From: Nostoc sp. 'Peltigera membranacea cyanobiont' 210A
GTDB lineage: Bacteria > Cyanobacteriota > Cyanobacteriia > Cyanobacteriales > Nostocaceae
Length of the DNA: 64,000 bases
Assembly (NCBI RefSeq): GCF_002246015.1
Contig: NZ_NOLJ01000003.1
Coordinates: 446,482 to 510,481, forward strand
Direction: 5' to 3'
Both the position numbers and the translations under genes were made by a program. How positions within the stretch are numbered: the first letter of the stretch is position 1; every line of letters begins with the position of its first letter. The notes under the pieces were generated by a model that was not told the origin of the DNA, ran no database searches, and saw only the letters and a list, made by a program, of their open reading frames with translations. Shown piece by piece: positions 17,027 to 26,379 of the stretch.

Positions 17027-18478
17027 ATGATTTTGGACAGAAATAAGCCGCACGAGCAGGCGAAAATCTCACCTTTGGCAGCCGCTAACCAGGTAATTAA
17101 TACCCAGTTAAATTCAGTTATGAAAACTGATGTGGCTGTTGCAGATACAAAGAGTAGCGTTGACACAAAGGTGTCTTCCCCTTTTCCATCCATATTATTG
17201 ATTCCCTGTTTGCTGGGCATCGGACTGCTGACAGCGAATTGTGGAGCGCTACCCAAGGAAGAACCGGCTGATGCCCAATCTCAGAGTCCTGGTAGTGGAC
17301 AACGTGGTGGTAGTGCAACTGCTGTAGATGTGGCGATCGCTCGAACTGATACGCTGCAAACACAACCAGAATACACAGGTAATACAACACCCTTCCGAAT
17401 TGTGTCAGTGCGATCGCAAGTAGAAGCTCGGTTGTTGGCTTTGAACCTTGATGTGGGCGATGCAGTAAAGCTTGGGCAAAACGTCGGGCGGTTAGATGAT
17501 GCTATACTTTCGACCGAATTAAAGCAAGCAGAAGCAGAGCTAGCAGCCCTCAAATCAGAAGTAGCTAGGGCAACCAATCAGGTAAGCAATGCCCGTGCAG
17601 ACGTTGAACGAGCGCGCCTAGAAGTGGTACAAGCTCAGGCAGACTCAGAACGCCAACAAAATCTATTCAAAGCTGGAGCGATCGCTGAACAAACTGCCCA
17701 GCAAGCACGTACCCAGGCAAAAACATCCGCCCAGGCTCTGCGGGCAGCCCAAGAACAAGTTCGGACAGAACAGCAAGCCGTCGCTGCCGCCCAAGGTAGA
17801 GTACTTGCCCAACAAGCATTAGTTGCCCAAACCAAAGAGCGCAGGTCTTACGCTCGGCTGACATCCCCCATCACTGGTATAGTCACAGAAAAGGTGACAG
17901 AACCAGGCAACCTACTGCAAGCAGGTAGCGAAGTTTTGAAAATTGGCGACTTTAACCGTGTCAAAGTCGTCGTCCAAGTTTCCGAATTAGAACTAGCACA
18001 AATTCAGGTTGGACAGTCTGTACAAGTCCGCTTAGATGCCTTCCCCAAAGAAGCATTAATTGGCAGAGTTACGCGCATTTCCCCAGCTGCCGATGCCACA
18101 GCTCGGTTGATACCTGTAGAAGTAGTGATTCCTAACACTCAAGGGAAGATTGGCAGTGGACTGCTGGCGCGAGTCAATTTTCAAACCCAGACTCAACAGC
18201 GCGTAGTAGTGCCGCAAACAGCGATTCAAAAACAAGCAGGGGCAGCAAAGGGAGCAGAAAAAGAGCAAGAAAACCCATCGGGGACGCTATTTGTCGTGAA
18301 AGACACAGAAGGCAAGACGAAAGTAGCGACACGTGCAGTTACTTTAGGAAAAAGGGCTGATGGCAGAGTGGAAATTTTATCCGGTTTGCAAGCAGGAGAG
18401 CGCTACGTTGTTCGGAGTGGTAAGCCGTTAAAAGAAGGTGACACTGTGAGTCTTTCAATTCTTTCAGAAAAGCAATAG
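17027..18478 (+). CDS. RND efflux membrane-fusion (HlyD/AcrA-like) subunit
   Basis: A 483-residue periplasmic adaptor. After a soluble N-terminal stretch there is a hydrophobic segment (SILLIPCLLGIGLLTANCGA, an imperfect lipobox), a first biotinyl-lipoyl half (VEARLLALNLDVGDAVKLGQ), a long Ala/Gln/Glu coiled coil (about residues 160-280), the second lipoyl half (SPITGIVTEKVTEPGNLLQAG) and beta-barrel domains. An internal ATG at 17120 would put the hydrophobic segment closer to the N-terminus and may be the real start. It sits 68 bp before the RND pump gene, with which it would form a tripartite exporter. Confidence 0.92.
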   Translation: MILDRNKPHEQAKISPLAAANQVINTQLNSVMKTDVAVADTKSSVDTKVSSPFPSILLIPCLLGIGLLTANCGALPKEEPADAQSQSPGSGQRGGSATAVDVAIARTDTLQTQPEYTGNTTPFRIVSVRSQVEARLLALNLDVGDAVKLGQNVGRLDDAILSTELKQAEAELAALKSEVARATNQVSNARADVERARLEVVQAQADSERQQNLFKAGAIAEQTAQQARTQAKTSAQALRAAQEQVRTEQQAVAAAQGRVLAQQALVAQTKERRSYARLTSPITGIVTEKVTEPGNLLQAGSEVLKIGDFNRVKVVVQVSELELAQIQVGQSVQVRLDAFPKEALIGRVTRISPAADATARLIPVEVVIPNTQGKIGSGLLARVNFQTQTQQRVVVPQTAIQKQAGAAKGAEKEQENPSGTLFVVKDTEGKTKVATRAVTLGKRADGRVEILSGLQAGERYVVRSGKPLKEGDTVSLSILSEKQ

Positions 18479-18546
18479 TAGGGTGAGCAATAACCACCAT
18501 CCCAAAGAAAAAAGTACTCAGTAGTCAGCACTTATCACTTAGTATC

Positions 18547-21500
18547 ATGCAACAAGCAAACAATAATAATGGCAATGGCGGATTTAGCCTTAGTGCGATC
18601 GCTATCCGCCAACACATTGGCACACTCATGCTCACCGTGGCAGTAATTGTCATTGGGGTATTTTTTCTCACAACGATCCAAGTCGATCTCCTACCGTCAA
18701 TTACCTATCCCCGAATTGGGGTTCGGCTAGAAGCCCCTGGTATTTCACCAGAAGTAGCAGTAGATGAAATCACCAGACCCTTAGAAGAAGCTTTAAGGGC
18801 AACCGAGAATGTAGTGCAAGTTTTTTCTCGCACCCGTGAAGGACAAGTCAGCCTCGATTTATACTTCCAACCAGGGGGCGATATTGACCAAGCCCTAAAC
18901 GATGCTACTGCTGCTTTTAACCGAGGTCGAGGACAACTACCAGATACGATAGAGGAGCCGCGCCTATTCAAAGTCGATCCTTCTCAATTGCCGGTTTATG
19001 AATTGGCGCTGACATCTGCCTCGTTACAAGGGAAAGATTTACGCGTATTTGCTGATGAAGAGTTAACGCGTGAACTCAGTGTAGTACCAGGAGTCGCTTC
19101 TGTTGACGTATCCGGCGGTGCAGAAGAAGAAGTACGGGTACTTGTTGACTTAAACCGATTGCAAGCTTTGGGTGTCGGGTTAAATGATGTCTTAAATGAA
19201 TTAACAGCCCGTAACCAAGATACTTCTGGTGGTCGGATTCTGGGGCAAAATTCCGAGCCATTAACTCGGACTGTCGGACGTTTCCAAAATGCCAAGGAAA
19301 TTGAAAACCTTTCCTTGGAAGTTTCCTCTTCTTCTCCTGCTAGTGCTAATACCACTAATAGCAGTAATACTACTACCACTCCCACTACTACACCTACACG
19401 CCGCGTTTATTTGCGAGACTTTGCAGAGGTAATTGACGATACAGAAGAACAACGAGTATTTGTTTACCTCAACCGTCAGCCTGCGGTAAAATTTTCAATT
19501 CAAAAGCAGCCTGAAGCGAACACAATCAATGTTGTAGATGCTGTAAAGCGGCGAATTGAACAATTACGACAATCGGGTTTAATTCCAGCAGACATGACTT
19601 TGAGTCCGACCACAGATGAATCTGTCTTCATCCGCAACTCTTTAAATGATGTCATCTTTTCAGGGATTTCTGGGGCATTGCTAGCAGCAGCAGCAGTATT
19701 ATTATTTTTGGGATCGTTCAGGCAAACATTTATTATCAGTTTGACGATTCCGCTGTGTACTCTGGCAGCGATCGCTTTAATGAGAATATTTGGTTTAACC
19801 TTGAATGTTTTTAGTTTGGCAGGTCTGACACTAGGAGTCGGTCAAGCAATTGATACATCGGTTGTGATCTTGGAGAACATTTCCGAAAAAACAGGCATGA
19901 CTCCCAATCAGAGAGAGATGGAGGCAGGGGAGCAGGGGAGCAGCACTTCTCTACGAGACGCTGCGCGAACGGCTACGCTCAGTGACCGAGGAGCAGAGAA
20001 TAAGGGGAGAAATTCTAAATTCTTTATTGACAGTGCGATCGCAGCTTCCCAAGAAGTAGAATCTGCTTTAATTGCTGCTACAGGTGCCAACTTAGTTTCT
20101 GTAGTGCCATTTCTCTTAATTGGCGGCTTTATTGCACTGCTATTTAATGAACTGATTCTGACAATTAGCTTCGCAGTTGCAGCATCCCTTGTTGTCGCCA
20201 TCACAGTAGTACCGATGCTGTCTTCTCGACTCTTGGGAATCCGCTGGTCTAGTCGAATTAGCGAATTTTGGCTGCTTAGACAGTTTAATCACCGATTTGA
20301 AGATGCTACACGGGGATACGGTAACTTCTTAACCAGAGTTTTACGCTATCGGCTTCTTGTAGTTACTGCTGCTTTGCTAATTTTAGGCGGCAGCAGTTTC
20401 TTTATGTTTGGTCAAATTCCCCAAGAAATTTTACCCCGGATCAGTACCGGTCAAGCTAACTTAAGAGCGCAGTTTCCTCCCGGTACACCTTTAGCAACTT
20501 CTGAAAAAGTTATGCAAATTGTCGATGACATTTTGCTCAAACAACCAGAAACCGAGTCTGCTTTTACAACTGTGGGTGGTTCTTTGTTTGGTAGCAATAC
20601 TACAGAGAATCCTTTACGTGCCAGTAGCACCATCAATCTAAAACCAGGCACAGATGTCGAAGCCTTCGTCAAAAAAGTAACTCAGGAATTTAACAAACTC
20701 AACTTAGCAGGAATTCTGTTGCGCCTCAATCCTGGTCAGGTACGGGGTTTAATCTTGAGTAATTCTCCGGTGCAAGGGTCAGAAGTTGACGTGATTCTGC
20801 AAGGTGAGAATGAACAAAACTTAACGCAAGCAGGCGCACAAGTGCTGCAAGCATTGCAAGAAAGAGCAAAATTAGCGACATTCCGACCAGATGCCGACCC
20901 CCGACAACCGGAAATCCAAATTCGCCCCGACTGGGAACGGGTTTCGGCTTTAGGGTTGAGCGCTCAACAAATTGGTGCAACAGTTCAAACAGCAATTGAA
21001 GGTTCAGTTCCGACGCAAATTCAACGCGGTAATCGTTTAGTTGATGTGCGGGTGCAGCTAAATAAAGAAGCGATTCAGCGTCCTTCGCAGCTAGAGCAAT
21101 TACCGCTATTTACAGAAAACAATCAACTAATCCGCCTTTCAGATGTTGCAAACATTCAAGAAGGTCAAGCGCCTGGTGAGGTGCAACGGATTAATCAGCG
21201 CCAAGCTTTTATTGTCGCAGGAAATCTCAGCGAAGGAGCTAGTCTTGGTGAAGCGATCGCAGAAGTAAACGAGGTACTTCAGGATGTAGACTTACCTGAT
21301 GGCGTTTCAATTGTGCCTAGTTCTGCCCAAGAAACTAATCAGCAACTTCAGGATGCTTTAAAAACTTTGGGAGCGTTGGCAACGTTCTTAATTTTTGTAG
21401 TCATGGCGGTGCAATACAATTCGCTAATCGACCCATTGGTAATTATGTTCACCGTACCACTGGCATTAGCTGGAGGAATTTTTGGACTTTATATTACCCA

Positions 21501-21903
21501 AACTGCAATTGGCGCAACTGTAATTGTTGGCGTTGTGCTGCTGGTGGGAATTGTGGTGAATGCAGGGATTCTCATGGTGGAACTAGCAAACCAAATTCGG
21601 GATGAAGAAGGTTGTAGTCGCCAAATTGCCATCATGAAAGCTGCTCCTCAACGCTTGCGCCCAATTATCATGACCACAGTCACCACTATCTTGGGACTGT
21701 TTCCTTTGGCATTGGGCATCGGCGAAGGTTCGGAGTTTTTGCAGCCATTAGGGATTGTAGTTTTCTTTGGGATGGCGATCGCAACAATGCTGACACTATT
21801 TATCATCCCTTGTTTTTATATTCTGCTGCACGATTTGCTTGGTGGAAATTGGGCAAAGCCAGTGTTAACCCGATTGCGTGGATTTACGAAAAAATTTATT
21901 TAA
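18547..21903 (+). CDS. RND-family efflux pump (AcrB/HAE1-like)
   Basis: A 1118-residue inner-membrane proton-driven exporter. It shows the first membrane helix (IGTLMLTVAVIVIGVFFLTT), the porter-domain start YPRIGVRLEAPGISPEVAVDEI, GVASVDVSGG, the central membrane bundle near residues 370-570, and a second bundle at the C-terminus with LVGIVVNAGILMVELANQIRD. Residues about 458-493 are a low-complexity insert (GEQGSSTSLRDAARTATLSD), encoded by dispersed-repeat DNA, in a loop between helices. The frame is kept, so the pump may still work. A separate TolC-like partner is not in the window. Substrate unknown. Confidence 0.93.
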   Translation: MQQANNNNGNGGFSLSAIAIRQHIGTLMLTVAVIVIGVFFLTTIQVDLLPSITYPRIGVRLEAPGISPEVAVDEITRPLEEALRATENVVQVFSRTREGQVSLDLYFQPGGDIDQALNDATAAFNRGRGQLPDTIEEPRLFKVDPSQLPVYELALTSASLQGKDLRVFADEELTRELSVVPGVASVDVSGGAEEEVRVLVDLNRLQALGVGLNDVLNELTARNQDTSGGRILGQNSEPLTRTVGRFQNAKEIENLSLEVSSSSPASANTTNSSNTTTTPTTTPTRRVYLRDFAEVIDDTEEQRVFVYLNRQPAVKFSIQKQPEANTINVVDAVKRRIEQLRQSGLIPADMTLSPTTDESVFIRNSLNDVIFSGISGALLAAAAVLLFLGSFRQTFIISLTIPLCTLAAIALMRIFGLTLNVFSLAGLTLGVGQAIDTSVVILENISEKTGMTPNQREMEAGEQGSSTSLRDAARTATLSDRGAENKGRNSKFFIDSAIAASQEVESALIAATGANLVSVVPFLLIGGFIALLFNELILTISFAVAASLVVAITVVPMLSSRLLGIRWSSRISEFWLLRQFNHRFEDATRGYGNFLTRVLRYRLLVVTAALLILGGSSFFMFGQIPQEILPRISTGQANLRAQFPPGTPLATSEKVMQIVDDILLKQPETESAFTTVGGSLFGSNTTENPLRASSTINLKPGTDVEAFVKKVTQEFNKLNLAGILLRLNPGQVRGLILSNSPVQGSEVDVILQGENEQNLTQAGAQVLQALQERAKLATFRPDADPRQPEIQIRPDWERVSALGLSAQQIGATVQTAIEGSVPTQIQRGNRLVDVRVQLNKEAIQRPSQLEQLPLFTENNQLIRLSDVANIQEGQAPGEVQRINQRQAFIVAGNLSEGASLGEAIAEVNEVLQDVDLPDGVSIVPSSAQETNQQLQDALKTLGALATFLIFVVMAVQYNSLIDPLVIMFTVPLALAGGIFGLYITQTAIGATVIVGVVLLVGIVVNAGILMVELANQIRDEEGCSRQIAIMKAAPQRLRPIIMTTVTTILGLFPLALGIGEGSEFLQPLGIVVFFGMAIATMLTLFIIPCFYILLHDLLGGNWAKPVLTRLRGFTKKFI
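19918..20012 (+). repeat. Dispersed repeat inserted in the RND gene
   Basis: Within the pump gene the DNA changes to purine-rich ggcaggggagcaggggagca, then a gagacgctgcgcgaacggct module, then gaggagcagagaataagggg. The same kinds of modules occur in spacers (13457, 16548, 23600). The reading frame stays open through it. Confidence 0.65.
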
Positions 21904-22284
21904 ATCCCCGATCGGGATTAACGCAAAACAGTGTATACAGTTTATCGAATTACCAAAAACAAAAACCTCACCCTGTCCTGACCGAGACAATTTTAGATTT
22001 TAGATTTTGGATTTTGGATTAAAATCAAACATCGTGAATCTAAAAAAGGTTTCAAGCCCCCGACAACAGCCGGAGTGAGAATCAAGCAATTTCATTATTC
22101 AAGCGTCATGCATTCATGCATGGGGTTAATCCAAAAGACGCTCCTGCGTCGCTATCGTAAATCCAAACATCGTAAATCGAGTGACGGACATCCCTCTCCT
22201 TAGTAAGGAGAGGGACAGGTTTTGCGTAGCAGAACCAGCGTGAGGTTTCTTATTCGCTTTAAAGTAAAGCGGCGTTGCATCTCG
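21904..22284. other. Intergenic region with repeats
   Basis: This 380-bp spacer has AT-rich heptamers (ttttagattttggatt) at 21990-22022, aatccaaacatcgtaaatcg repeats near 22145-22180, and a strong hairpin ccctctcctt / aaggagaggg at 22192-22214. No gene is supported. The hairpin could help end the RND transcript. Confidence 0.6.
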
Positions 22285-22519
22285 TTAACTAGCTGATGTC
22301 TGGTCTATAATCTTCTTAAATCTCTCAATCACATCCTTTTGGATCAACTTGAAATCTGAATTTTCTATTTTATTTTCAGCTTTGTCTGTGCCATCAACAT
22401 TGAATTTGCCGTAATAAACCCCTACAGGAAAATACAATGGACTGCCATTCAAACCTTTTTTAAGGAAAAGAATGTATTTCGCATTCTTTCTTGTTTGTGC
22501 TTTTTGTGCTTGAAAGCTT
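22285..22519 (-). pseudogene. 3' remnant of an unrecognised gene
   Basis: A minus-strand frame ending at 22285 reads KNAKYILFLKKGLNGSPLYF then PVGVYYGKFNVDG and a charged helix DVIERFKKIIDQ. This looks like the C-terminus of a real protein. Upstream it runs, antisense, into the acetyltransferase gene, where any start codon would have to lie. I read it as a gene fragment whose 5' part was lost. I do not recognise the family. Confidence 0.4.
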
Positions 22520-22993
22520 ATGCTGATCCGCCCCGCCACAATAACTGACGTACCCGCAGTTTTACCAATGGTTGCCAAAATTTGTGCTTTGCATGAGTCT
22601 TGGGATTCTGCCAAGTATGGTTTTCTACCGCATCCAGAACAGCGTTATGAACAATGGTTGACACGTTTAGCAAATAGCGAGCGCAGTGTATTTCTAGTAT
22701 CCGAAAATGAAGGGCAAATTGTAGGGTTTCTTATAGCAACAATTGAGCAAGAAATACCAATTTATCGGTTACAGGAATTTGCTTTTATTCATGATATCTG
22801 GGTTGAGCCAGAATATCGCCAAAAGGGGATTGCGCGGCAGATGGTGATGCTGAGTGTTGAACGCTTTCATCAGATGGGCATCAAGCAAATTCGTCTAGAT
22901 ACAGCAATTGCTAACGAGGCTTCACGGCGGTTATTTGCATCTTGTGGTTTTCGCTTCAGCATTATTGAAATGCTGATTGAATTGAGTCATTAG
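22520..22993 (+). CDS. GNAT family N-acetyltransferase
   Basis: A 157-residue GNAT enzyme. It opens MLIRPATITDVPAVLPMV, has the acetyl-CoA binding motif A with VEPEYRQKGIARQMV (residues about 91-105), and ends with the usual NEASRRLFASCGFR. It would transfer an acetyl group from acetyl-CoA to an amine; the acceptor is unknown. The ATG at 22520 agrees with the family start. Heptamer repeats follow directly after the stop. Confidence 0.9.
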   Translation: MLIRPATITDVPAVLPMVAKICALHESWDSAKYGFLPHPEQRYEQWLTRLANSERSVFLVSENEGQIVGFLIATIEQEIPIYRLQEFAFIHDIWVEPEYRQKGIARQMVMLSVERFHQMGIKQIRLDTAIANEASRRLFASCGFRFSIIEMLIELSH

Positions 22994-23042
22994 TCATTAG
23001 TTATGAGCAAATGACTAATGACTAATGACTAATGACTAATGA
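22988..23042. repeat. Heptanucleotide STRR array
   Basis: GTCATTA copies followed by ATGACTA copies, lying between the convergent acetyltransferase and ndhN genes. The two arms are complementary and can form a hairpin. Confidence 0.85.
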
Positions 23043-23519
23043 CTAACTAGCTAACAGAGTTTTTTCTAGAGAAGTCCAACGGAAAGAGCGATCGCCACCT
23101 CTCTCAATAATGACTTTCACTCGTGGTTCTAACTGAGGCAAATTCGTTAAATACTCAACTTCCTCATTAGAAAGAATATGCCCTTCAATAATCCACAAGA
23201 CCAGCCCCTTTGATTTTGGTGGTAGCTGTTCTAGATGAGAATTGAGAATTGGCGGTAAATAGTACACATGACCTACTGCTGCACCACTACCAGTACTTTT
23301 TTTACCAAGATGAGGAGGTCTAACTCCATGAACTCTTGTGAGATACGCAGCTACATCACCCAGTCCTTTAGCAGTAATGTGGAGGGTAGTATAGCCAGCT
23401 GCCCGTAGTCGGCGCTGATATCGACCTTCATAACCCCCTTCCAGAGGTATATACACTCCAAGAGCGCCAAACTTTTCCAGATCGCGGATTAAACCGTTGC
23501 CAGTGGTAATTAGTGCCAT
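23043..23519 (-). CDS. ndhN: NAD(P)H-quinone oxidoreductase subunit N
   Basis: A 158-residue NdhN protein, recognised by MALITTGNGLIRDLEKFGAL and YEGRYQRRLRAAGYTTLHIT, length as usual for the family. NdhN is one of the peripheral subunits of the cyanobacterial NDH-1 complex in the thylakoid membrane, used in respiration, cyclic electron flow and CO2 uptake. It lies divergently to the ribosomal-protein operon, an arrangement common in cyanobacteria. Confidence 0.95.
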   Translation of the reverse strand: MALITTGNGLIRDLEKFGALGVYIPLEGGYEGRYQRRLRAAGYTTLHITAKGLGDVAAYLTRVHGVRPPHLGKKSTGSGAAVGHVYYLPPILNSHLEQLPPKSKGLVLWIIEGHILSNEEVEYLTNLPQLEPRVKVIIERGGDRSFRWTSLEKTLLAS

Positions 23520-23594
23520 AGATTTTCGTCTTATCCCACTTAGATATCTCTATTATTTACCCTGAACCGATAGATTAAAAGCATTTTTTTGGGT

Positions 23595-23750
23595 ATTGAG
23601 AAGAGGCAGAGGGGCAGGGAGCAGGGAGCAGAGGGGAAAGAGGAGGCAGAACGCAGGAGGCAGAGTTCTTTAATTTTGAATTTTGAATTGATTTCTCCCC
23701 CTTGCCCCCTGCGCCCTGCTCCCTTGCTTATTCCCCACTCCCTAAAAATA
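23595..23750. repeat. Purine-rich / pyrimidine-rich inverted repeat
   Basis: A purine arm (ggcagggagcagggagcaga and relatives, 23600-23664) is followed by tttgaattttgaatt and a pyrimidine arm (ccccctgcgccctgctccct, 23697-23745). The arms are largely complementary. This is a common spacer repeat type in Nostoc-like genomes and lies upstream of the long rplC leader. Confidence 0.7.
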
Positions 23751-24059
23751 GCTCTATAAATTACTGGACAAACATAAATAAATAATTTATATTATTAGAT
23801 TGTGACCAAAAACGCAAATTAGGTTGACTTTTTACTGTCATTCTGAAGTGGTGTTAGCATCAAAAACTGATGACTTGATCCAAATTGGATAATCTAACTC
23901 AGATTGATCGTAGACTGGTAAACTAAGAAAGCTTTCAGGTCAACATTAGAGCTTATGGAAGAATAACTAAAGTTAATCCTAAGCTCCAAGGTACGTTTAC
24001 TTCTGTGCCTCAAAAAAAGCAGGCAAAAGCTTAAACAATAGTTTAAGGTGTTTAAGGAA

Positions 24060-24543
24060 GTAAAGACTGAGCAGCAATGTTGGTTTCATGGCATTACGTC
24101 AGTCTCAGTTAACGGATACTGGGCGGTAACAACCGCTTAAGTCCAACTGCAACACGGCAGTAGCCAATCTCCGGGAAGCCGCCCTTCGGGCGTGTACAAA
24201 TCGGAAAACCCGCCGACAGCGCTGCCTCCAGAAAGTGCCAGAGCAATTGCTTGGACAAAGCATTGCTGCACACAGCTTTAAGCTGTAGCGCCTTGCATTG
24301 ATTCCAGAAGTTACTCCTTCCCCAGGGGAAGAGACTTGTGGCTGTTCTGGTGATCTAATGAGTGAAGCTAAACAGATTCACCAAGCAGTAAGGACACGGT
24401 TTGTTGTGTCCGAAAGCATTTGGAGCGGTTTATTGAAACCATTCCAAATTTCGCAGGCTAACCCAGCCTAAACTGATGCGTACAAAGCGTGTCCTCTAAA
24501 GTCCAATTCCAAGGTCAGCAAGTAGAAAGGAGAACCAGTTACT
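24060..24543 (+). promoter_or_regulatory. Hairpin-rich leader of the ribosomal-protein operon
   Basis: Nearly 500 bases before rplC hold no gene but contain a succession of short hairpins seen by eye: gactga/tcagtc (24065-24105), gcggt-aaca-accgc (24123-24136), actgc/gcagt, cgccc-ttc-gggcg, agcaat/attgct with gctt/aagc (24242-24269), acagc/gctgt, cttccc/gggaag inside ccagaa/ttctgg (24304-24350), gtgaa/ttcac, ggacac/gtgtcc, ggttt-attg-aaacc and aggct/agcct. This looks like a structured 5' UTR, perhaps for feedback by a ribosomal protein, or an independent RNA. No known RNA family was recognised. Confidence 0.55.
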
Positions 24544-25176
24544 GTGTCTGTAGGTATTCTCGGCACCAAGCTGGGCATGACTCAAATATTTGACGAAGCA
24601 GGAGTATCTATTCCTGTAACTGTCATTCAAGCAGGGCCATGCACTGTTACACAAGTTAAAACGAAAGAAACCGACGGTTACTTTGCCATTCAAGTTGGTT
24701 ATGGCGAAGTCAAACCAAAGGCACTAAACAGACCACTACTGGGTCATTTGGCGAAATCATCTGCCCCAGCATTGCGTCACTTAAATGAATATCACACCGA
24801 TAGCTCTAGTGATTATGCTTTAGGTCAAGAGATTAAAGCAGATATTTTTAGCGCTGGTCAAATTGTCGATGTCGTCGGTACAAGCATCGGTCGCGGCTTT
24901 GCGGGAAACCAGAAGCGCAACAACTTTGGTCGCGGGCCAATGTCGCACGGTTCCAAAAACCACAGAGCACCCGGTTCTATTGGTGCTGGTACAACACCAG
25001 GTCGTGTCTATCCAGGTAAGCGGATGGCAGGTCGTTTGGGTGGAAAACGTATTACAATCCGCAAACTGACCATAGTGCGAGTCGATCCAGAACGCAACTT
25101 ATTGCTGATTAAGGGAGCTATTCCTGGTAAACCAGGCGCTCTAGTAAGTGTTGTGCCTGCAAAAACAGTGGGATAG
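24544..25176 (+). CDS. rplC: 50S ribosomal protein L3
   Basis: A 210-residue L3 protein starting at GTG 24544 ([20 protein letters not shown]) behind an aaaggag site. It has the central extension [20 protein letters not shown] and the loop [20 protein letters not shown] that reaches the peptidyl-transferase centre. It is the first gene of the operon; rpsJ, which precedes it in many bacteria, is absent here as in other cyanobacteria. Confidence 0.97.
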   Translation: MSVGILGTKLGMTQIFDEAGVSIPVTVIQAGPCTVTQVKTKETDGYFAIQVGYGEVKPKALNRPLLGHLAKSSAPALRHLNEYHTDSSSDYALGQEIKADIFSAGQIVDVVGTSIGRGFAGNQKRNNFGRGPMSHGSKNHRAPGSIGAGTTPGRVYPGKRMAGRLGGKRITIRKLTIVRVDPERNLLLIKGAIPGKPGALVSVVPAKTVG

Positions 25177-25310
25177 TCAAAAGTCATTAGTCAGTAGTCA
25201 GTAGTCATTGGCTAAGGACAAAAGACAAATGACAAATGACGCCACGTGCTTCACTTGGGGAGACCCCAAGACCGCAGTGGCTCACAAATGACAAAGGACA
25301 GATAACAAAG
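25177..25310. repeat. STRR arrays plus a 41-bp hairpin repeat, rplC-rplD spacer
   Basis: GTCATTAGTCAGTA-type heptamers, then ACAAATG heptamers, then at 25241-25281 a 41-bp palindromic module (gccac ... gtggc, with cttgggg-aga-ccccaag as inner stem), then more ACAAATG copies up to the rplD start. A 41-bp relative is found inside recO at 58668-58708. Confidence 0.8.
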
Positions 25311-25949
25311 ATGGTTGAAAGCGTAGTTAAAAATTGGCAAGGAGAACAGGTCGGCGAGACGACCTTCGAGTTGCGCGTTGCCAAAGAAGGAACAGCGTCT
25401 CATATTGTGCACCGGGCCTTAGTACGGCAATTGACTAATGCTCGTCAAGGAAATGCCAGCACAAAAACTCGTGCTGAAGTCAGAGGTGGTGGCCGTAAAC
25501 CTTGGCGGCAAAAAGGTACTGGTCGCGCTCGTGCAGGGTCTATTCGTTCACCATTGTGGCGTGGTGGTGGTGTGATCTTTGGGCCAAAGCCTAGAGATTT
25601 CGACCTGAAGTTGAACCGCAAAGAGCGACGTTTAGCACTGCGGACAGCATTTGTCGGTCGTATTGACGACTTGATCGTAGTAGAAGAATTTAGCACCGAG
25701 CTATCTCGCCCCAAAACTAAAGACTTAGTGGCAGCGCTTGCCCGTTGGGGAATAGTACCAGAAAGCAAGGCACTGTTAATTTTGTCTGAAATTGCGGATA
25801 CAGATAACGTTTATTTATCAGCCCGCAACATTGAAAATTTAAAACTAATTGCAGCCGACCAGCTAAATGTTTTTGATTTACTGCACGCTGACAAAATTGT
25901 AGTTACGGCATCAGCCCTAGAAAAAATTCAGGAGGTCTACAGTGCCTAG
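25311..25949 (+). CDS. rplD: 50S ribosomal protein L4
   Basis: A 212-residue L4 protein. The frame is open upstream through repeat DNA, but the family start is [20 protein letters not shown], so ATG 25311 is chosen. The long loop that lines the exit tunnel is present ([20 protein letters not shown], then [18 protein letters not shown]). L4 is the autogenous repressor of the S10 operon in enterobacteria; whether it acts on the long leader here is open. Confidence 0.96.
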   Translation: MVESVVKNWQGEQVGETTFELRVAKEGTASHIVHRALVRQLTNARQGNASTKTRAEVRGGGRKPWRQKGTGRARAGSIRSPLWRGGGVIFGPKPRDFDLKLNRKERRLALRTAFVGRIDDLIVVEEFSTELSRPKTKDLVAALARWGIVPESKALLILSEIADTDNVYLSARNIENLKLIAADQLNVFDLLHADKIVVTASALEKIQEVYSA

Positions 25950-26256
25950 CTTTGACCCCCGCGACCTTGCCGACTTAGTACGTCGTCCAATCGTCACCGA
26001 AAAAGCGACCATCTTGATGGAGCAAAACAAGTACACCTTTGAAGTAATTCCAAAGGCATCTAAGCCAGAAATCAAGGCTGCGATCGAAGACTTGTTTCAG
26101 GTCAAGGTTGTAAAAGTAAACACCATCCTACCACCGCGCAAAAAGCGGCGTGTTGGTAAATTTATTGGTTATAAACCCCAATATAAGCGAGCTATTGTCA
26201 CCGTCGCACCTGGGGATGAAGACAAGATTAGACAAGTTCTATTCCCAGAAGTCTAA
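25942..26256 (+). CDS. rplW: 50S ribosomal protein L23
   Basis: A 104-residue L23 protein from GTG 25942, overlapping the end of rplD by 8 bp, with its aggaggt ribosome site inside rplD, so the two are translationally coupled. It shows the family core [21 protein letters not shown] and [21 protein letters not shown]23 sits at the tunnel exit and docks trigger factor and SRP. Confidence 0.96.
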   Translation: MPSFDPRDLADLVRRPIVTEKATILMEQNKYTFEVIPKASKPEIKAAIEDLFQVKVVKVNTILPPRKKRRVGKFIGYKPQYKRAIVTVAPGDEDKIRQVLFPEV

Positions 26257-26379
26257 AAAAGTTAGGAGTTAGGAGTTAAGAGTTAGGAGTTACTACGCTC
26301 AAAACTCAGCACTCAAAATTTCAAACTCAGCACGGGCTAAACGCCCTGCTATCGCTAACAGCATTCAGCACTTAAAAAT
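26257..26379. repeat. Heptamer repeats in rplW-rplB spacer
   Basis: GTTAGGA heptamers, then AACTCAGCACTC copies and a small hairpin segment (acgggctaaacgccctgct) before the rplB start. No gene. Confidence 0.75.

Noticed and set aside
24060..24543. RNase P RNA, tmRNA or 6S RNA in the rplC leader
   Set aside because: None of the conserved core sequences of these RNAs that I know is visible.
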